A DNA stretch of 64,000 nt from Streptomyces flaveolus (GTDB lineage Bacteria; Actinomycetota; Actinomycetes; Streptomycetales; Streptomycetaceae): contig NZ_JNWV01000001.1 in the NCBI RefSeq assembly GCF_000716535.1, forward strand, positions 233,069 to 297,068, read 5' to 3'. Shown piece by piece: positions 43,888 through 52,068 of this stretch. The translations under genes and the position numbers were made by a program. Numbering within the stretch: the first letter of the stretch is position 1; each line of letters opens with the position of its first letter. The notes under the pieces are model-generated. The model saw only the letters and a program-made list of their open reading frames with translations, made no database searches and was not told the origin of the DNA.

Positions 43888-43958
43888 GCCACCCCCTTTG
43901 GGTCGCGGGACGGTCGCGGCGGCGCCTGTCTCTTTCGAGCAACGCAGCCTTCACCTGA

Positions 43959-43984
43959 ATACCGGAGCCGGAGCCACGGCAAAC
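43959..43984 (-). promoter_or_regulatory. SigB-type promoter candidate for sigN
   Basis: Read leftward, GTTT (43984-43981), 16 nt, then CGGTAT (43964-43959) fits the SigB/SigF-type pattern GNTT-N14-16-GGGTAT with one -10 mismatch. It lies 72 nt before the sigN start. This would allow autoregulation or cross-regulation by another SigB-type factor. Confidence 0.5.
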
Positions 43985-44001
43985 GCGCTTCCCGCAGAAT
44001 G

Positions 44002-44043
44002 TCACATGTCGGCAACGCGCTGTACCGACATGTCGACATGTGA
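44002..44043. promoter_or_regulatory. Three ACATGT boxes with 10-bp palindromes upstream of sigN
   Basis: TCACATGTCG (44002-44011) and CGACATGTGA (44034-44043) are perfect inverted copies, and CGACATGTCG (44026-44035) between them is itself a perfect palindrome. ACATGT occurs three times within 42 nt. They lie just upstream of the promoter candidate and look like a regulator binding array. Confidence 0.55.
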
Positions 44044-44224
44044 GATCCGAATCGGCCCTGCAAACAAGGGGTCTGACGGCATTTCGGAACGGAACTGTCG
44101 GCAACAGCCCTGGTGGGCGATTCGCTCGCGCCGGTTACCGCTCGATCGGGTTTGCGATGCAATGGCGTTCGGGGCGTGCTTCCGTGCGCCCGCTATGCAT
44201 CAGGCGCCCCGGCCTCTGCTGCGG

Positions 44225-45082
44225 CTATGCGTCGATCCGATTTGCGGAACGCAGCCGCTGGAAGCTACGGGCGAGGAGACGGGAGACATGCATCTGGGAG
44301 ACGCCGAGTTCCGCGCTGATCTGTGACTGGGTGAGATTGCTGTAGTAGCGCAGGAGAAGGATTCGCTGTTCTCTCTCGGGGAGTTGGACGAGGAGATGGC
44401 GGACCAGGTCGCGGTGCTCCACGCCGTCCAGAGCGGGGTCCTCGTACCCGATGCGGTCGAGGAGCCCGGGCAGCCCGTCGCCCTCCTGGGCGGCCTCCAG
44501 CGAGGTGGCGTGGTACGAGCGTCCCGCCTCGATGCAGCTGAGCACCTCGTCCTCGCTGATCCGGAGCCGGTCGGCGATCTCGGCGGTGGACGGCGAGCGG
44601 CCGTGGAGCGTGGTCAGGTCCTCGGTGGCGCTGTTGACCTGCACCCACAGCTCGTGCAGCCGGCGCGGGACGTGGACCGTGCGGACGTTGTCCCGGAAGT
44701 ACCGCTTGATCTCGCCGACCACGGTGGGCATCGCGAAGGTCGGGAACTGCACGCCCCGGTCGGGGTCGAAGCGGTCGATGGCGTTGATCAGTCCGATGGT
44801 GCCGACCTGGACGACGTCCTCCATGGGCTCGTTGCGGGAGCGGAAGCGGGCGGCGGCGTAGCGTACGAGCGGGAGGTTCGCCTCGATCAGCGCTCCCCGC
44901 ACCCGGTTGTGCTCCGGCGTGCCGGGGGTGAGCTCCTTCAGTTCGGCGAACAGCACCTGGGTCAGGGCCCGGGTGTCCGCGCCGCGGCGCTTCTCGGGGG
45001 CCGGCGGGGTCGGAGTGGGCGCCTCTTCCTGGGGCGGCGCAGTACTGGCCGACACGGTCAACGCCACCTCTTCATCGGTCAA
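44225..45082 (-). CDS. sigF: Sporulation sigma factor SigF
   Basis: A 285-residue SigB/SigF-type sigma factor. After a Pro-rich N-terminus come region 2 ([20 protein letters not shown] and [20 protein letters not shown]), region 3 ([20 protein letters not shown]) and region 4 ([20 protein letters not shown]), ending RSANRIDA. The sequence agrees closely with what I recall of Streptomyces SigF, the late prespore factor that governs spore maturation and pigment. In model species its expression depends on the whi regulators. ATG 45082 is the first start in frame; a GTG shortly downstream is also possible. The gene next to it is sigN. Confidence 0.9.
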   Translation of the reverse strand: MTDEEVALTVSASTAPPQEEAPTPTPPAPEKRRGADTRALTQVLFAELKELTPGTPEHNRVRGALIEANLPLVRYAAARFRSRNEPMEDVVQVGTIGLINAIDRFDPDRGVQFPTFAMPTVVGEIKRYFRDNVRTVHVPRRLHELWVQVNSATEDLTTLHGRSPSTAEIADRLRISEDEVLSCIEAGRSYHATSLEAAQEGDGLPGLLDRIGYEDPALDGVEHRDLVRHLLVQLPEREQRILLLRYYSNLTQSQISAELGVSQMHVSRLLARSFQRLRSANRIDA

Positions 45083-45140
45083 TCATCCGTCAAAAGCGGT
45101 CATAGCATCACAAGACATGTGCACTGTGTGCAAGCACCCA

Positions 45141-45164
45141 ATAACCCCGTGTTGTGGTTCAAAC
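45141..45164 (-). promoter_or_regulatory. Possible SigB-type promoter of sigF
   Basis: Read leftward, GTTT (45164-45161), 14 nt, then GGTTAT (45146-45141) resembles the SigB-type pattern loosely. It is 59 nt before the sigF start. The match is weak. Confidence 0.3.
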
Positions 45165-45194
45165 ACCGACAAATTGGGTACGCATCGCACGAAA

Positions 45195-45221
45195 AACCCC
45201 TCGCCGGAACGGCGAGGGGTT
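45195..45221 (-). terminator. Terminator after the Dabb-family gene
   Basis: AACCCCTCGCCG (45195-45206) pairs with CGGCGAGGGGTT (45210-45221) around a GAA loop, a 12-bp stem. Read leftward it is followed by TTTCG, giving GGGGTTTTTCG, a good intrinsic terminator by Streptomyces standards. It also insulates sigF. Confidence 0.85.
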
Positions 45222-45237
45222 CTGGCGGGCGCGGGGC

Positions 45238-45531
45238 TCAGAATTCGTAGTCGGCGATCACCCAAGTGGCGAACTCGCGCCACAGCGCGACACCCGCCTG
45301 GTGGGCCGGGTGCTCCAGGTAGCGCTTGAGCGCGTCGGCGTCCTCGACGGCCGAGTTGATCGCGAAGTCGTAGGCGATCGGCCGGTCGCTGATGTTCCAG
45401 GCGCACTCCCAGAAGCGCAGCTCCTCGATCTGGCCGCCGAGGGCCCGGAAGGCCTCCACCCCCGCCACGACCCGCGGATCGTCGCGCTCGACGCCCTCGT
45501 TGAGCCTGAAGAGGACCAGGTGGCGGATCAT
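45238..45531 (-). CDS. Dabb-family (stress-responsive A/B barrel) protein
   Basis: A 97-residue small soluble protein, a dimeric alpha+beta barrel. The opening MIRHLVLFRLNEGVERDD and the end WREFATWVIADYEF are typical. Members bind small hydrophobic molecules or act in stress responses; the precise role here is unknown. It lies 10 nt downstream of a 59-residue membrane protein on the same strand and precedes a strong terminator. Confidence 0.88.
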   Translation of the reverse strand: MIRHLVLFRLNEGVERDDPRVVAGVEAFRALGGQIEELRFWECAWNISDRPIAYDFAINSAVEDADALKRYLEHPAHQAGVALWREFATWVIADYEF

Positions 45532-45541
45532 GGGGTGTACC

Positions 45542-45721
45542 TCAGCTCTTTGCTCCGTGGGCGACCCAGGTCATGAAGTCGCCGATGGCCTTCGCGGCGT
45601 CCGATATGCCCTCGAAGCCTATCTGCACGTAGTCGGCCGCCTTGGCCGGATCCGTGATGATCACGTACAGCGCGAAGACCACGAGCACGTACACGGCGAT
45701 CTTCTTGGCGTTCACCGCCAC
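45542..45721 (-). CDS. 59-residue single-span membrane protein
   Basis: A short frame starting at GTG 45721 (or GTG 45715), with GGGAGG 5-10 nt upstream. The protein has one hydrophobic segment at about residues 8-22 (IAVYVLVVFALYVIITD) and an amphipathic C-terminal part (IGFEGISDAAKAIGDFMTWV). Codon third positions are strongly GC, as in real genes, and it is 10 nt from the Dabb gene on the same strand. Function unknown. It may be a small membrane factor or part of a signalling pair. Confidence 0.7.
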   Translation of the reverse strand: MAVNAKKIAVYVLVVFALYVIITDPAKAADYVQIGFEGISDAAKAIGDFMTWVAHGAKS

Positions 45722-45840
45722 CGCGGCCTCCCTGTCGTGACTGCCGAAAGCGCTGTTGATAATCGCACAAGGGTCGCGTCCAGTGGTGGGGGCGCGCAGC
45801 CACGGCTCCCACGCCGCACGACTCGTATCCCCGCGCCGGC

Positions 45841-45873
45841 GGAGCGACTTGAACCCCCGGTGGCCTGCGCCAC
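45841..45873 (-). repeat. Degenerate 3' fragment of a tRNA-Ser gene
   Basis: These 33 nt match the variable arm, T-arm and start of the 3' acceptor strand of the intact tRNA-Ser(CGA) at 46627-46711 at 28 of 33 positions. The T-arm stem is broken by one mismatch, so it is not functional. It lies about 750 bp from the tRNA, on the side where an element integrated at the tRNA would push the old 3' end. Confidence 0.65.
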
Positions 45874-45888
45874 GCTGTGAGGTGCTGG

Positions 45889-46503
45889 TCAGACGGAGCG
45901 GAGAGCTCGTGTCGCGGCACCGTTGAGGGCGCGCACGGTGCCGGCGCGGTCGAAGCCGAAGAGCAGGATGCCCCGCTCGTCGGCGTACGTGTGCGCTGTG
46001 CTGGTGAATCCGCTGAGGCTGTAGAACAACAGCACCGGTTGGCCCCCGGCAGCGCCCACGAGGCGTTGAACGTCGGGACGGCCGACGGGCTTGTTGTGCA
46101 TCTTCACCTGCGCCACCGCCCCCGTGGCCATCGCGTCGATGCCCCCGTCACTGCCGGGCCCGGTGTCACGAGCGTCGAGGAAGCCGAGGGCGCGCATGTG
46201 CCGCACAGCCAGTAGCTCGGCATCGCGCCACGTGCTGACGCCCGCTCGTTGCCCGATCACCGGCGCGACCCACGTGCGTCTGCGTGCCCGGCGTTCGGCC
46301 CAGGTCTGCCGGGCCACCATGAGCGCCAGAAGCATGCAGAACCCGCCGAGCAGAGCGATGGCGGACCTGCCCGTGTTCGCTGGATCGTCGCCGAAGCGCG
46401 CGGCTGTGAAGCAGCCGATCGCGAGCAGGACGACCGAGCAGCCGCACCCCGCGACGTCGTTGGTCGTCCCGTCGTCCCCACCCTGCTGCGGTCTCCCCGA
46501 CAC
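45889..46503 (-). CDS. Membrane-anchored Mrr-type restriction endonuclease
   Basis: A 204-residue protein. Two hydrophobic segments near the N-terminus (about residues 16-36, CGCSVVLLAIGCFTAARF, and 44-64) suggest a membrane hairpin. The rest (about 85-195) is an Mrr_cat-type nuclease domain: MRALGFLDARDTGPGSDGG, then GIDAMATGAVAQVKMHN, where Asp and the Gln-x-Lys form the PD-(D/E)xK-type active site. GTG 46503 follows GGGGGG. It is the only gene between a degenerate tRNA-Ser fragment and tRNA-Ser(CGA), so it is probably horizontally gained. Likely function is restriction of foreign, perhaps modified, DNA. Confidence 0.78.
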   Translation of the reverse strand: MSGRPQQGGDDGTTNDVAGCGCSVVLLAIGCFTAARFGDDPANTGRSAIALLGGFCMLLALMVARQTWAERRARRRTWVAPVIGQRAGVSTWRDAELLAVRHMRALGFLDARDTGPGSDGGIDAMATGAVAQVKMHNKPVGRPDVQRLVGAAGGQPVLLFYSLSGFTSTAHTYADERGILLFGFDRAGTVRALNGAATRALRSV

Positions 46504-46626
46504 GGTCCCCCCCGGGATTGCCGTAAAGGAAGATCGTCTCATCCGGTCACGCGCCGCGGCACCGAGTCCCCGCGCCGAGAACCGAAGGGGCGCCCGGTTC
46601 GATGAACCGGGCGCCCCTTCTCTCTG

Positions 46627-46711
46627 CGGTAGCGGAGGGATTTGAACCCTCGGTGACTTGCGCCACACTCGCTTTCGAGGCGAGCTCCTTCGGCCGCTCG
46701 GACACGCTACC
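46627..46711 (-). tRNA. tRNA-Ser(CGA)
   Basis: An 85-nt class II tRNA on the minus strand. The acceptor strand GGTAGCG runs from 46711 and pairs with the 3' strand at 46634-46628. The anticodon CGA is the complement of TCG at 46675-46677, in the loop CTCGAAA. It has a long variable arm and the T-loop TTCAAAT. It is intact and separated by the Mrr gene from a diverged copy of its own 3' half. Confidence 0.96.
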
Positions 46712-46767
46712 GAGGGAGACCCTACAACACGGGGGGCCGTGGTTCGAAATCGGTATCCGGCGGCGGT

Positions 46768-47199
46768 TCAGCGGGCACGGAAGAACTCGGTGAGCAGGCG
46801 CGCGCACTCCGCCGCGAGCACGCCCTCGATGACCTCCGGCCGGTGGTTGAGCCGGCGGTCGCGCACCACGTCCCACAGGGAACCGGCCGCACCCGCCTTC
46901 TCGTCCCGGGCGCCGTAGACCACCCGGTCCACCCGGGACTGGACGAGCGCGCCCGCGCACATCGTGCACGGCTCCAGCGTGACGACGAGCGTGCAGCCGG
47001 TCAGCCGCCACTCCCCGAGCCGGGCGGCGGCCCGCCGGATCGCGAGGACCTCGGCGTGGGCCGTGGGATCACCGGTGGCCTCACGCTCGTTGTGCCCGGC
47101 ACCGAGCACCGTCGTACCGTCCGGGGACAGCACGACGGCGCCGACCGGGACGTCCCCGCCCCGGACGGCCAGCCCGGCCTCGTCCAGCGCGAGCCGCAT
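46768..47199 (-). CDS. tadA: tRNA adenosine(34) deaminase TadA
   Basis: A 143-residue zinc deaminase that converts A34 to inosine in tRNA-Arg(ACG); that tRNA is at 21814-21886. The catalytic motif PTAHAEVLAIRRAA (HAE) and the zinc-binding TLEPCTMCAGALVQSR (PCxxC) are intact, as is RVVYGARDEKAGAAGS. ATG 47199 is the first canonical start. Coding-like sequence (PDPVRDPWRAAMRLA) extends upstream to a CTG at 47262 that would overlap the previous stop, so the true start may be earlier and non-canonical. It follows the tadA-associated gene on the same strand. Confidence 0.9.
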   Translation of the reverse strand: MRLALDEAGLAVRGGDVPVGAVVLSPDGTTVLGAGHNEREATGDPTAHAEVLAIRRAAARLGEWRLTGCTLVVTLEPCTMCAGALVQSRVDRVVYGARDEKAGAAGSLWDVVRDRRLNHRPEVIEGVLAAECARLLTEFFRAR

Positions 47200-47258
47200 C
47201 GCGGCCCGCCAGGGGTCCCGGACCGGGTCCGGCGTGCCCTGCGCTCGCGGTGGCGTGG

Positions 47259-47810
47259 TCAGCGGACGGTCTCCAGCACCTCCGAGGCACCCAGGGCCTC
47301 GGCGATCGTGTTCAGCGCGTCGTCGGCGTCCAGGGCGCGCAGCTCCTTCTCGCTGATGCCCAGGTCGTCGAGGATCTCGCTGTCGCCCACCGGGCTGTGC
47401 GGCACCGCGTCGCCGGCGGCACCCTCCTCGTCGTCGTCCTCGGACTCGCCGTCCTCGGTGCCGTCGAGGTCCAGGGAGTCCAGGTCCGGGACGTCGTCCG
47501 CGCCGGGCTCCCGGCCGAGCAGCTCGTCGGTGAGCAGCAGCTCCCCGTACGCGCTGCGCTGGGCGGCGGCGGCATCCGACACGTAGATGCGAGGGTCGTC
47601 CTCGCCGTCCACGCGGACGACGCCGAACCAGGCGTCCTCCTGCTCGATCAGGACGAGCACCGTGTCCTCGTCGGGAGAGGCTTCCCGGGCCAGGTCGGCC
47701 AGATCCGACAGGGTCTCCACATCGTCGAGCTCTGTGTCGCTCGCTTCCCACCCGTCTTCGGTGCGCGCGAGCAGTGCGGCGAAGTACACCGTGACTCTCC
47801 CACTGGTCAT
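47259..47810 (-). CDS. tRNA adenosine deaminase-associated protein
   Basis: A 183-residue, strongly acidic protein conserved next to tadA in actinobacteria. The N-terminal domain (about 1-95: VTVYFAALLARTEDGWEASD, DTVLVLIEQEDAWFGVVRVD) is followed by an Asp/Glu-rich linker and a helical end (ISEKELRALDADDALNTIAE). It may be a partner or regulator of TadA; this is based on gene neighbourhood alone. ATG 47810 is used. Confidence 0.85.
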   Translation of the reverse strand: MTSGRVTVYFAALLARTEDGWEASDTELDDVETLSDLADLAREASPDEDTVLVLIEQEDAWFGVVRVDGEDDPRIYVSDAAAAQRSAYGELLLTDELLGREPGADDVPDLDSLDLDGTEDGESEDDDEEGAAGDAVPHSPVGDSEILDDLGISEKELRALDADDALNTIAEALGASEVLETVR

Positions 47811-48089
47811 AGGCGTGCCGGTTGGGGGTCCCCCCGGCGGAGGTACTTGGGCGGAGAGAGCTGGGCTCCGAGCCCCACCCACTCGGAATCGTGGCAGAAA
47901 CAAGGCCTCCAGGGGACGTCTTCGGCTCCCTGTGTCTGGCTGTTTCGATCGTGGATCCGTGATCGGCTCACCAGCGCGCTCATTGCCGCCACCTGCGGAT
48001 CGTACGCGGCTTTTCCCGGCGCTCACGCACGCCCACCTCCCAACACCGGCGCGAGCGTGGTTGCTCCGTCCCGGGAACTGGCCCCGGAA

Positions 48090-48335
48090 CTACCAGCGGA
48101 ACGTCCGCATGCGCATCGCGTGGCGCAGCCGTGCGGCCTTGGCGCGTCGGGGCTGGACCCGGGCGCGCAGCGCACGGGCCTCGGCGAGATCACGCAGGAA
48201 CTGCGCGCGCCGGCGCCGGCGTTCGCTCTCGCTCTCGGGCTTGTCGGAATCGGTCCGCGCGGACCGCGCAGCGGGGCCGGTCGTGTCACCGGTGGGCCCG
48301 GAGGCGTCCGCGGGCAGGTCAGGCAGGTCAGACAC
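48090..48335 (-). CDS. Small basic hypothetical protein
   Basis: An 81-residue protein with an acidic, disordered first half and a basic helix ([40 protein letters not shown]) ending in FRW. This C-terminal pattern seems conserved in Streptomyces; it could bind nucleic acid. It starts at ATG 48335, divergent from upp with 95 nt between. Function unknown. Confidence 0.65.
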   Translation of the reverse strand: MSDLPDLPADASGPTGDTTGPAARSARTDSDKPESESERRRRRAQFLRDLAEARALRARVQPRRAKAARLRHAMRMRTFRW

Positions 48336-48430
48336 GTCACACCACCCCAGTCCGTCCCTCCCACTTTCCCCCGGATGGCCGGTTTGACGCCAGCGCGAGG
48401 GCGGCCCGGGGCGCAGGTACCGTTAGGGGC

Positions 48431-49066
48431 ATGCGTCTCCATGTCGTCGACCACCCCCTGGTCGCCCACAAGCTCACCACGCTGCGCGACCAGCGCACCG
48501 ACTCCGCGACCTTCCGGCGACTCGCCGACGAACTGGTCACCCTGCTCGCCTACGAGGCCACGCGGGACGTGCGCACCGAGGCCGTCGACATCCAGACGCC
48601 GGTCGCGGCGACCACGGGCGTCAAGCTCGCCCGCCCCCGCCCGCTGGTGGTGCCGATCCTGCGGGCCGGCCTCGGCATGCTGGACGGCATGGTCCGGCTG
48701 CTGCCGACCGCCGAGGTGGGCTTCCTGGGCATGATCCGCAACGAGGAGACGCTGCAGGCGTCCACGTACGCCTCGCGGATGCCGGAGGACCTCTCGGGCC
48801 GCCAGGTGTACGTCCTGGACCCGATGCTGGCCACGGGCGGCACCCTGGTCGCGGCGATCCAGGAACTGATCAAGCGCGGCGCCGACGACGTCACGGCGGT
48901 GGTCCTGCTGGCCGCCCCCGAGGGCGTCGAGGTCATGGAGCGGGAGCTGGCGGGGACGCCGGTCACCGTGGTCACGGCCGCTGTCGACGACCACCTCAAC
49001 GAGCTCGGGTACATCGTGCCGGGGCTGGGGGACGCGGGGGACCGGCTCTACGGAGCCGCCGAGTAG
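48431..49066 (+). CDS. upp: Uracil phosphoribosyltransferase
   Basis: A 211-residue cytoplasmic enzyme of pyrimidine salvage: uracil plus PRPP gives UMP. The PRPP-binding loop [18 protein letters not shown], the [15 protein letters not shown] motif and the uracil-binding [15 protein letters not shown] are all present, and length is normal. ATG 48431 is preceded directly by TACCGTTAGGGGC with no ribosome binding site, so a leaderless transcript is likely. Confidence 0.96.
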   Translation: MRLHVVDHPLVAHKLTTLRDQRTDSATFRRLADELVTLLAYEATRDVRTEAVDIQTPVAATTGVKLARPRPLVVPILRAGLGMLDGMVRLLPTAEVGFLGMIRNEETLQASTYASRMPEDLSGRQVYVLDPMLATGGTLVAAIQELIKRGADDVTAVVLLAAPEGVEVMERELAGTPVTVVTAAVDDHLNELGYIVPGLGDAGDRLYGAAE

Positions 49067-49163
49067 GTTTCCGCGCCCGGAGGGACGCCGCCTGGGCGCC
49101 GTCCGCGGGAACGGGTGCGTCGTGGCCGGCGGCGCGGTCCACCGCGCCGCTTCAGGGCGCCGC

Positions 49164-49802
49164 TCAGCAGCCCTTCTTCGGGGAGGCCGTCGGCTTCGGT
49201 TCGGTCAGGGTCGTCAGCGCCTGCTCCGCGGCCGCCGGCTTCGACAGGCCCTTGAAGGCGTCGCCGATGACGAGGTCGAGGTCGGCCCCCTTGCGGCCGT
49301 CGGCGCGCAGTTGGGCGCCGCCGAGCTGGGTGCCGAGGACGCGCAGCGAGGTGTCCTGAGCGGAGGGAGGGCCGAGGAGTATCCCGGTGCCCTTGACCTT
49401 CTTGTCGTACTGCTGCGAGGCGTTGCCCACCTTGCCGATTTTGAAGCCGCGCTTCTTCAGCTCGTCCGCGGTGGTCTTGGCGAGCCCCGTGCGCTTGGTC
49501 GCGTTGTAGACGTTCACGGTGATCTGGCCGGGCTTCGGCAGGGCGTGCACCTGGGCGGCCGGGGCCGCCGCGGACTTGGTCCGGCAGCCTGTCGCGGAGG
49601 CGTTCGCCGTGTACTTGTCGCCGCCGCCGGTGAAGACGTCGATGAGCTGGAGCGTGCCCCAGCCGGTCAGGCCGAGTGCGGCGACGGACGCCACCACGAC
49701 GGCCACGAGCCTGCCGCGCCGCCGGGGCGGACGCATCCGAGGGTATTTGTCCCCCGTGATGCGGTACTGGCCGCCCATGCCGGGGGGAGTCAGCATGCTC
49801 AT
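49164..49802 (-). CDS. LytR_C domain membrane protein
   Basis: A 212-residue protein with a basic cytoplasmic tail, one transmembrane helix (about 30-55, LVAVVVASVAALGLTGWGTL) and an extracytoplasmic LytR C-terminal domain (about 90-190: ITVNVYNATKRTGLAKTTAD, then LKKRGFKIGKVGNASQQYDK). The domain often accompanies cell-wall ligases of the LCP family but this protein lacks the LCP catalytic part. It starts at ATG 49802 or the in-frame ATG six nucleotides later. A wall-associated role is likely. Confidence 0.88.
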   Translation of the reverse strand: MSMLTPPGMGGQYRITGDKYPRMRPPRRRGRLVAVVVASVAALGLTGWGTLQLIDVFTGGGDKYTANASATGCRTKSAAAPAAQVHALPKPGQITVNVYNATKRTGLAKTTADELKKRGFKIGKVGNASQQYDKKVKGTGILLGPPSAQDTSLRVLGTQLGGAQLRADGRKGADLDLVIGDAFKGLSKPAAAEQALTTLTEPKPTASPKKGC

Positions 49803-49898
49803 GGGCGCAGCGTAGTGCGCCCGAGCGGCGATGCCTATCAGATGATCAGTCGATGCCGCTCAGCGAACCCGAAAGGGCCAACGGCCGTGTGCGTCGGG

Positions 49899-50195
49899 TC
49901 AGTCGAGTTCGAGCACGCGCGCGTGCAGCACCTGGCGCTGCTGGAGGGCGGCGCGGACCGCGCGGTGCAGGCCGTCCTCCAGGTAGAGGTCGCCCTGCCA
50001 CTTCACGACGTGCGCGAAGAGGTCGCCGTAGAACGTCGAGTCCTCCGCCAGCAGGGTCTCCAGATCGAGCTGCTGCTTGGTGGTGACGAGCTGATCGAGG
50101 CGGACCGGGCGCGGCGCGACGTCCGCCCACTGCCGGGTGCTCTCCCGGCCGTGGTCGGGGTACGGCCGGCCGTTTCCGATGCGCTTGAAGATCAC
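49899..50195 (-). CDS. VapB-family-like protein (no toxin partner)
   Basis: A 98-residue soluble protein (IFKRIGNGRPYPDHGRESTR, and LYLEDGLHRAVRAALQQRQV). Databases commonly label this Streptomyces family as type II VapB antitoxin. No PIN-domain VapC toxin lies beside it and it lacks an obvious AbrB or RHH DNA-binding part. It starts at GTG 50195, divergent from the HerA-like gene. The toxin-antitoxin label should be treated with care; it may be a housekeeping protein of unknown role. Confidence 0.7.
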   Translation of the reverse strand: MIFKRIGNGRPYPDHGRESTRQWADVAPRPVRLDQLVTTKQQLDLETLLAEDSTFYGDLFAHVVKWQGDLYLEDGLHRAVRAALQQRQVLHARVLELD

Positions 50196-50308
50196 ACGGA
50201 AAGCCTACCGGTCAAGACGTTCCGGGCGCAGCCATGGCGGCGGAGTGCGACGCTTGAAAAGATGGATCAAATCGGGCATACGGGTTACTACGGTGACAGG
50301 GGTCGGAG

Positions 50309-51871
50309 ATGAGTGACAGCGAGACCGCGCCGCCCGCCGGCCCGCAGGGGGCGCCCGCACTTCCCGCAGAGGCCCGGAAGATCGCCTCCGGGTACGCCTT
50401 CGCCGGCCCCGCGCTCGATCTCGGCGCCCTCCTGTGGGACGGGGCGTGTCGCGCCGACGCGCCGGTCCGCATCCCACTGCCCGTGCTCAACCGGCACGGG
50501 CTGGTCGCGGGCGCCACCGGCACCGGGAAGACCAAGACCCTCCAGCTCATCGCCGAGCAGTTGTCGGCGCAGGGCGTGCCCGTGTTCCTCGCGGACGTCA
50601 AGGGCGACCTGTCCGGCATCGCGCGGCCGGGGCAGCCGAACGAGCGGGTGCGGAAGCGGTCCGCCGACGTGGGCCAGGAGTGGGCCCCGGCCGGCTTCCC
50701 GGCCGAGTTCTTCGCGCTCGGCGGCCTCGGCCACGGCATCCCCGTGCGGGCCACCGTCACCAGTTTCGGCCCGGTGCTGCTGGCCAAGGTGCTCCGGCTG
50801 AACCAGACCCAGGAACAGTCCCTCGGCCTCATCTTCCACTACGCCGACACCAAGGGCCTGGAGCTGATCGACCTCAAGGACCTGCGGGCGGTCGTCGCCT
50901 TCCTCATCTCCGACGAGGGCAGGGCCGAACTCAGGAACATCGGCGGCCTGTCCAGCGCCACGGCCGGGGTGATCCTGCGCTCCCTGACGGCCTTCGAGGC
51001 GCAGGGCATGACGGACTTCTTCGGCGAGCCGGAGTTCCGCACGGCGGACTTCCTGCGCACGGCGGAGGACGGGCGGGGCATCGTCTCGGTCCTGGAACTC
51101 GCGGCGGTGCAGGACAAACCGCTGCTCTTCTCGACGTTCCTGATGTGGCTGCTCGCCGACCTCTTCCACGACCTGCCCGAGATCGGCGACGCCGACAAGC
51201 CCAGGCTGGTGTTCTTCTTCGACGAGGCGCACCTGCTGTTCGACGACGCGTCCAAGGCGTTCCTGGAGTCGATCACCCAGACCGTCCGCCTGATCCGCTC
51301 CAAGGGCGTCGGCGTCTTCTTCGTCACCCAGACCCCCAAGGACGTGCCCGGCGACGTCCTCGGCCAGCTCGGCAACCGCGTCCAGCACGCCCTGCGCGCC
51401 TTCACCCCGGACGACCAGAAGGCCCTGAGGGCGACCGTGCAGACCTTCCCGAGATCGGCGTACGACCTGGAGGAACTGCTCACCGGGCTGGGCACCGGCG
51501 AGGCCGTGGTGACCGTGCTCGGCGAAGCCGGCGCGCCGACCCCGGTCGCCGCCACGCGGCTGCGCGCCCCGGCGTCCCTGATGGGTCCGGTGGACCCCGG
51601 TGAACTCGACCGGGCGGTCCGGGACTCCCCGCTCCACGACCGTTATGCACAGGCTGTGGACCGCGAGTCGGCGTACGAGAGGCTGAGCGCCGCCCGGCCC
51701 GCGCCGCGGACGCCGGAGCCGGCCGCCGCGCGCGCTCCCCAGGAGGAGCCGTCGCTGGTCGAACAGGTCGTCAGCAGCGGGATGTTCAAGTCGCTGGCCC
51801 GTTCGGTCGGCACCCAGCTCGGCCGCGAGATCACCCGTTCCCTCTTCGGCACCGCCCGGCGGAGGCGGTAG
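50309..51871 (+). CDS. HerA-like / DUF853 ATPase
   Basis: A 520-residue P-loop ATPase of the HerA-FtsK superfamily. Walker A is GATGTGKTKTLQLI (about residues 67-80), and Walker B is LVFFFDEAHLLFDD (about 304-317), with the sensor region VGVFFVTQTPKDVPG. The C-terminus (about 460-520) has a helical, basic tail. Family members are hexameric motors thought to move DNA, but the cellular role of this bacterial branch is unclear. ATG 50309 follows GTCGGAG-type sequence. Confidence 0.88.
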   Translation: MSDSETAPPAGPQGAPALPAEARKIASGYAFAGPALDLGALLWDGACRADAPVRIPLPVLNRHGLVAGATGTGKTKTLQLIAEQLSAQGVPVFLADVKGDLSGIARPGQPNERVRKRSADVGQEWAPAGFPAEFFALGGLGHGIPVRATVTSFGPVLLAKVLRLNQTQEQSLGLIFHYADTKGLELIDLKDLRAVVAFLISDEGRAELRNIGGLSSATAGVILRSLTAFEAQGMTDFFGEPEFRTADFLRTAEDGRGIVSVLELAAVQDKPLLFSTFLMWLLADLFHDLPEIGDADKPRLVFFFDEAHLLFDDASKAFLESITQTVRLIRSKGVGVFFVTQTPKDVPGDVLGQLGNRVQHALRAFTPDDQKALRATVQTFPRSAYDLEELLTGLGTGEAVVTVLGEAGAPTPVAATRLRAPASLMGPVDPGELDRAVRDSPLHDRYAQAVDRESAYERLSAARPAPRTPEPAAARAPQEEPSLVEQVVSSGMFKSLARSVGTQLGREITRSLFGTARRRR

Positions 51872-51892
51872 CCCGCCCCCGCCGGTGCCGGG

Positions 51893-52018
51893 TCAACGGT
51901 CCCGTTCCTCGGGGGACCGCTGGGGTTCCGGTGTCCGCTGGTCCGGCCGGGGGGCCGCACCGCGCCGGGCCTCCGCGCGCAGCAGGGCACGCAGGACGGC
52001 GTAGGGATCCTTGGGCAT
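51893..52018 (-). CDS. Short conserved-looking 41-residue protein
   Basis: ATG 52018 has AAGGAG 9 nt upstream, an excellent ribosome binding site. The peptide reads MPKDPYAVLRALLRAEARRG and then a Pro/Arg/Glu-rich tail. I recall similar short frames in other Streptomyces, but cannot check. Function unknown. It converges with the HerA-like gene. Confidence 0.6.
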   Translation of the reverse strand: MPKDPYAVLRALLRAEARRGAAPRPDQRTPEPQRSPEERDR

Positions 52019-52068
52019 GGCTGTGCTCCTTGCGTCGAACCGACTGACCTCACGGGGACGCGGGTCTG

